A stretch of 6,694 bases of DNA from a bacterium. GTDB lineage: Bacteria; CSSED10-310; JAJRTK01. The translations under genes and the position numbers were made by a program. Location of the stretch: positions 1 through 6,694 of the forward strand of contig JAJRTK010000299.1 in assembly GCA_024278345.1 (NCBI GenBank), read 5' to 3'. Of the stretch, positions 4,685-6,694 are shown piece after piece. Numbering within the stretch: the stretch's first letter is position 1; every line of letters begins with the position of its first letter. The notes under the pieces are model-generated. The model did not search any database. It was not told where the DNA came from and worked only from the letters and a program-made list of their open reading frames with translations.

Positions 4685-5443
4685 ATGGAAACCGATATGC
4701 AGAAGGCGAGCGCCGAGGTAGAGCCAGCACGTGAAGTCTATCTCTTGGGGCGGAGCCTTTTCGCCCAAGGACGATATGATGAGGCGCGGACCGCTCTTAT
4801 GCAAGCCGCCGAGGTTTTGGAAGGGTACGCCGATATCCACCATTACTTGGGAGTCATTGCTCACCTGAAAACCGAGTTCAAGGAGGCGATTGAGCATTTT
4901 CGCCGGGCCCTCGCCGTGAATCCACGCTATACCGAAGCGATGCTCAACCTTGCCATCACCTATAATACGGTGGGTCTTTACGAAAAGGCTGCTGCCCTTT
5001 TCCAATCCGCCGCGGAGTCTTCCAGCTCCAGCAGCGGAACATTGCCTCCTCACATCGAAACTAGATTGGCGAATCTGCATTCCGACATCGGCTCTATCTA
5101 CCACGATCACTTTGTCTATGACAGAGCAATCAATGAATTCCGGCAGGCGCTGGAGCTTTGCCCCCACTTCGTGGACATTCGCTTCAAGCTTGGACTCAGC
5201 TTGCGGGATTCGGGGAAACTAGAGCTCGCCGCTGAAGAGTTCCAGGCGGCTCTGAGATTCCACCCCCGCTACCATGCGGCCCAGGCCCAGTTCGGGTTCT
5301 GCCTCTTGAAGCTGGGGCGAGCCGACCAAGCTCGGGCCGAGTTCCAGGCAGTCTTGGCCCAGGATCCTGAAAACACCCTCGCCAGCGTCGGCATCTCAAT
5401 GCTCGAAGGCGACACTGGACCCAACGAGCCAGAAGATGGATGA
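4685..5443 (+). CDS. Tetratricopeptide-repeat protein
   Basis: The 252-residue protein is almost entirely TPRs: about six units, at residues 16-49, 50-83, 84-117, 130-163, 164-197 and 198-231. They show canonical spacing (for example IHHYLGVIAH, then FKEAIEHFRRALAVNP; LGLSLRDSGKLELAAEEFQ). A six-serine run at 112-117 splits the array into two blocks of three. There is no signal peptide, lipobox or membrane segment, so it is probably a cytoplasmic scaffold. ATG 4685 is preferred because GGGGAG lies seven bases upstream; an in-frame GTG at 4679 is too close to that site. It follows bamD by 56 bases on the same strand, probably in the same operon. The partner and exact role cannot be read from the sequence. 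Confidence 0.88.
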   Translation: METDMQKASAEVEPAREVYLLGRSLFAQGRYDEARTALMQAAEVLEGYADIHHYLGVIAHLKTEFKEAIEHFRRALAVNPRYTEAMLNLAITYNTVGLYEKAAALFQSAAESSSSSSGTLPPHIETRLANLHSDIGSIYHDHFVYDRAINEFRQALELCPHFVDIRFKLGLSLRDSGKLELAAEEFQAALRFHPRYHAAQAQFGFCLLKLGRADQARAEFQAVLAQDPENTLASVGISMLEGDTGPNEPEDG

Positions 5444-5449
5444 CCGCGC

Positions 5450-5474
5450 CGGGATCCGATCACGCCGGATCCCG
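5450..5474. terminator. Hairpin between convergent genes
   Basis: CGGGATCCG and CGGATCCCG form a perfect 9-bp stem with a 7-nt loop, 6 bases after the TPR gene stop and 16 bases beyond the stop of the minus-strand gene. No T-run follows on either strand, so a bidirectional terminator or transcript-end hairpin is likely but not a classical intrinsic terminator. Confidence 0.5.
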
Positions 5475-5490
5475 ATGAGTTGAAGAAGAG

Positions 5491-6408
5491 CTAACGTTCG
5501 GTTCCGGGTCGATGGCGAAGATCGGAAAGTTGGACCACCTGATCCGGGGCTTCCAATTCGTAAGGAAATGCTTCCCCGGGCGCGGGATCTTGGCTTTCGC
5601 TCGGTCGCATCAAAGTCAGGGTCACCGCGTTGCCTCTGTCGTTGTAGTGGAAATCGTCCACCAGAATGGATGCCAGAAAAATGCCCCGCTCCAGGAGTTG
5701 ATGACGCTCCAGATTCGTGAGATCCGAGATGACTTGCTGCGTGTCGAAGCCATCGCCTTCGTCTTCGATGGTGATCTGAAACTTGTCTGGATCAAAGGAG
5801 TAGCGTAGGGTGATGAAGCGATCCTCCCGCCCCTTGTTCCCGTGGAGTTGCGCATTCATGAGCATTTCATCGAGGACGACTGACAGATTCGACAAAGTCT
5901 GATCGTCGTCGAAGCCTCGCCATTGGCAATCCTTTAGAATCGACAAAATGATCGATGGAAAGCTGTGGGGGAAATTGGGGATGCGGGCTTCTGAGTAGTG
6001 TTTGGCATGTTGCTGGATTTGATACGCGCCTTGGCTCAGATCCCGTAGGCGCAGTCCTTTTTGTACCGCCGATTCAATGTCGCTGATCCTTATCGGCTTC
6101 GAGAGGAACGTAAACGCTCCGAGGTTCAGTGCTTTGACCGTATCCTGCACTGTTCCGTGGCCCGATAGGACCGCAACGGGAATCCTCGGGTTGTACTCCT
6201 TCACCCTCTTGACCAGCTCAAGGCCATCCATCCTGGGCATGTAAAGATCGGTAAGAACAAGGTCGATGGCTTGGTTCTTCACAATCTCAAGCGCCTCTTT
6301 CCCGTCGCGGGCACTCACGGCTTCGATACCGAACTCCTTGAGATATGTCGCCAAGAGATCACGAACCATGGAGTCATCGTCCACTACGAGGACTAGGGTC
6401 TTTCGCAT
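5491..6408 (-). CDS. REC - HATPase (RsbW-like) response regulator
   Basis: From ATG 6408 the protein has 305 residues. Residues 4-120 are a complete REC domain: acidic pocket D10-D12, phosphoacceptor D54 (TDLYMPRMDG), S82 and K104. After a linker, residues 150-268 form a GHKL ATPase fold of the anti-sigma/serine kinase type. It has an N-box with E181 and N185 (DEMLMNAQLHGN), G1 box DEGDGFD at 216-222, and a G2-like region ERGIFLASILVDDFHY then GNAVTLT. There is no HisKA domain, so it is not an ordinary hybrid kinase. Phosphorylation probably controls an RsbW-like output that binds or phosphorylates an anti-sigma antagonist. The C-terminal 35 residues are acidic and proline-rich. Earlier in-frame starts exist (6423, 6453), but a GGGA nine bases upstream and REC alignment favour 6408. 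It is transcribed towards the bamD operon, with no partner gene beside it. Confidence 0.85.
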   Translation of the reverse strand: MRKTLVLVVDDDSMVRDLLATYLKEFGIEAVSARDGKEALEIVKNQAIDLVLTDLYMPRMDGLELVKRVKEYNPRIPVAVLSGHGTVQDTVKALNLGAFTFLSKPIRISDIESAVQKGLRLRDLSQGAYQIQQHAKHYSEARIPNFPHSFPSIILSILKDCQWRGFDDDQTLSNLSVVLDEMLMNAQLHGNKGREDRFITLRYSFDPDKFQITIEDEGDGFDTQQVISDLTNLERHQLLERGIFLASILVDDFHYNDRGNAVTLTLMRPSESQDPAPGEAFPYELEAPDQVVQLSDLRHRPGTER

Positions 6409-6553
6409 TTTTTTATTTCCCATCACCCCAAGCAAACAGTTCATGCGGGACATTTTCCGTCATTCATCCGGGGCGCCCAATCGCCTGCCAGGCTCCCTCC
6501 TCCACTTCATCTAGCACAACGGTCGGGCGAGCTCAAGGAGGAGCTTCTCCATC
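6409..6553 (-). other. Upstream region of the REC-HATPase gene
   Basis: This non-coding stretch should carry the promoter of the minus-strand regulator. I see no convincing -35/-10 pair and no -24/-12 site. It includes the near-palindrome GGAGGAGCTTCTCC (6537-6550), which directly abuts the second MITE copy. The eight bases TCTCCATC (6546-6553) are the predicted target duplication of that copy. Confidence 0.45.
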
Positions 6554-6694
6554 GGGACCTATCAGATCCAGTTGACAACATCACCGCTGGGGCGGGCCTC
6601 CTTCCCGGCTCCGTGCAGCCCGGAGGGCGCTACACCGGCAAGATGCCGGTGCCACCGTTTCGGCGAAGAAAATTGTAAAGCAAAAACACGACAA
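6554..6694. mobile_element. Second MITE-like copy, cut off by the window end
   Basis: It opens with GGGACCTATCAGATCC and matches the copy at 741 in 24 of the first 25 bases. The interior diverges. Then the palindrome CACCGGCA-AGA-TGCCGGTG (6633-6651) and following GCCACC are identical, and TGTAAAGC recurs near the end. By comparison with the first copy, about 14 bases including the right inverted repeat lie beyond the window. Orientation is the same as the first copy, and the left flank sequence is unrelated, as expected for independent insertion. Confidence 0.8.

Overview
The window looks like chromosome from a GC-rich, Gram-negative bacterium that uses sigma-54. The support is a BamD-type outer-membrane lipoprotein, an NtrC/NtrX-family activator with an intact AAA+ domain, and frequent TPR, REC and PilZ modules. 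I cannot fix the lineage. NC10, Nitrospirota, Acidobacteriota and Desulfobacterota would all fit, and the abundant dispersed palindromic repeats suit such genomes.

Layout. Bases 1-1180 hold no intact gene. They contain a run of hairpins, four perfect tandem 24-nt palindromic units (203-298), two copies of a dispersed repeat (301-380 and 1002-1079), and a 3' remnant of an RHS/YD-repeat gene (503-709). Behind the remnant is a terminator-like hairpin interrupted by a 162-bp MITE-like element (741-902), which has terminal inverted repeats and an exact 8-bp target duplication. Bases 1232-1789 encode a MerR-type HTH fused to a PilZ domain, interrupted by an in-frame TAG at 1634. Bases 1790-2197 are non-coding: a terminator, an inverted, MITE-free relative of the insertion site, and more structured repeats.

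Bases 2198-5443 are a probable operon of an NtrX-like sigma-54 activator, a BamD-like lipoprotein with a C-terminal extension, and a cytoplasmic TPR protein. Convergent to it, at 5491-6408 on the minus strand, is a REC protein with an RsbW-like ATPase output domain. A second copy of the MITE-like element starts at 6554, in the same orientation as the first, and runs off the window.

How the genes may work together (inference). Three regulators with different inputs (c-di-GMP, phosphorelay/sigma-54, phosphorelay/anti-sigma-type kinase) surround an outer-membrane assembly gene and a TPR scaffold, so envelope or surface control is a reasonable theme. No sensor histidine kinase, STAS-domain antagonist or diguanylate cyclase lies in the window, so the signalling partners must be elsewhere. 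The strongest observations are the MITE with its duplication and empty-site relative, and the amber codon inside an otherwise intact PilZ domain.
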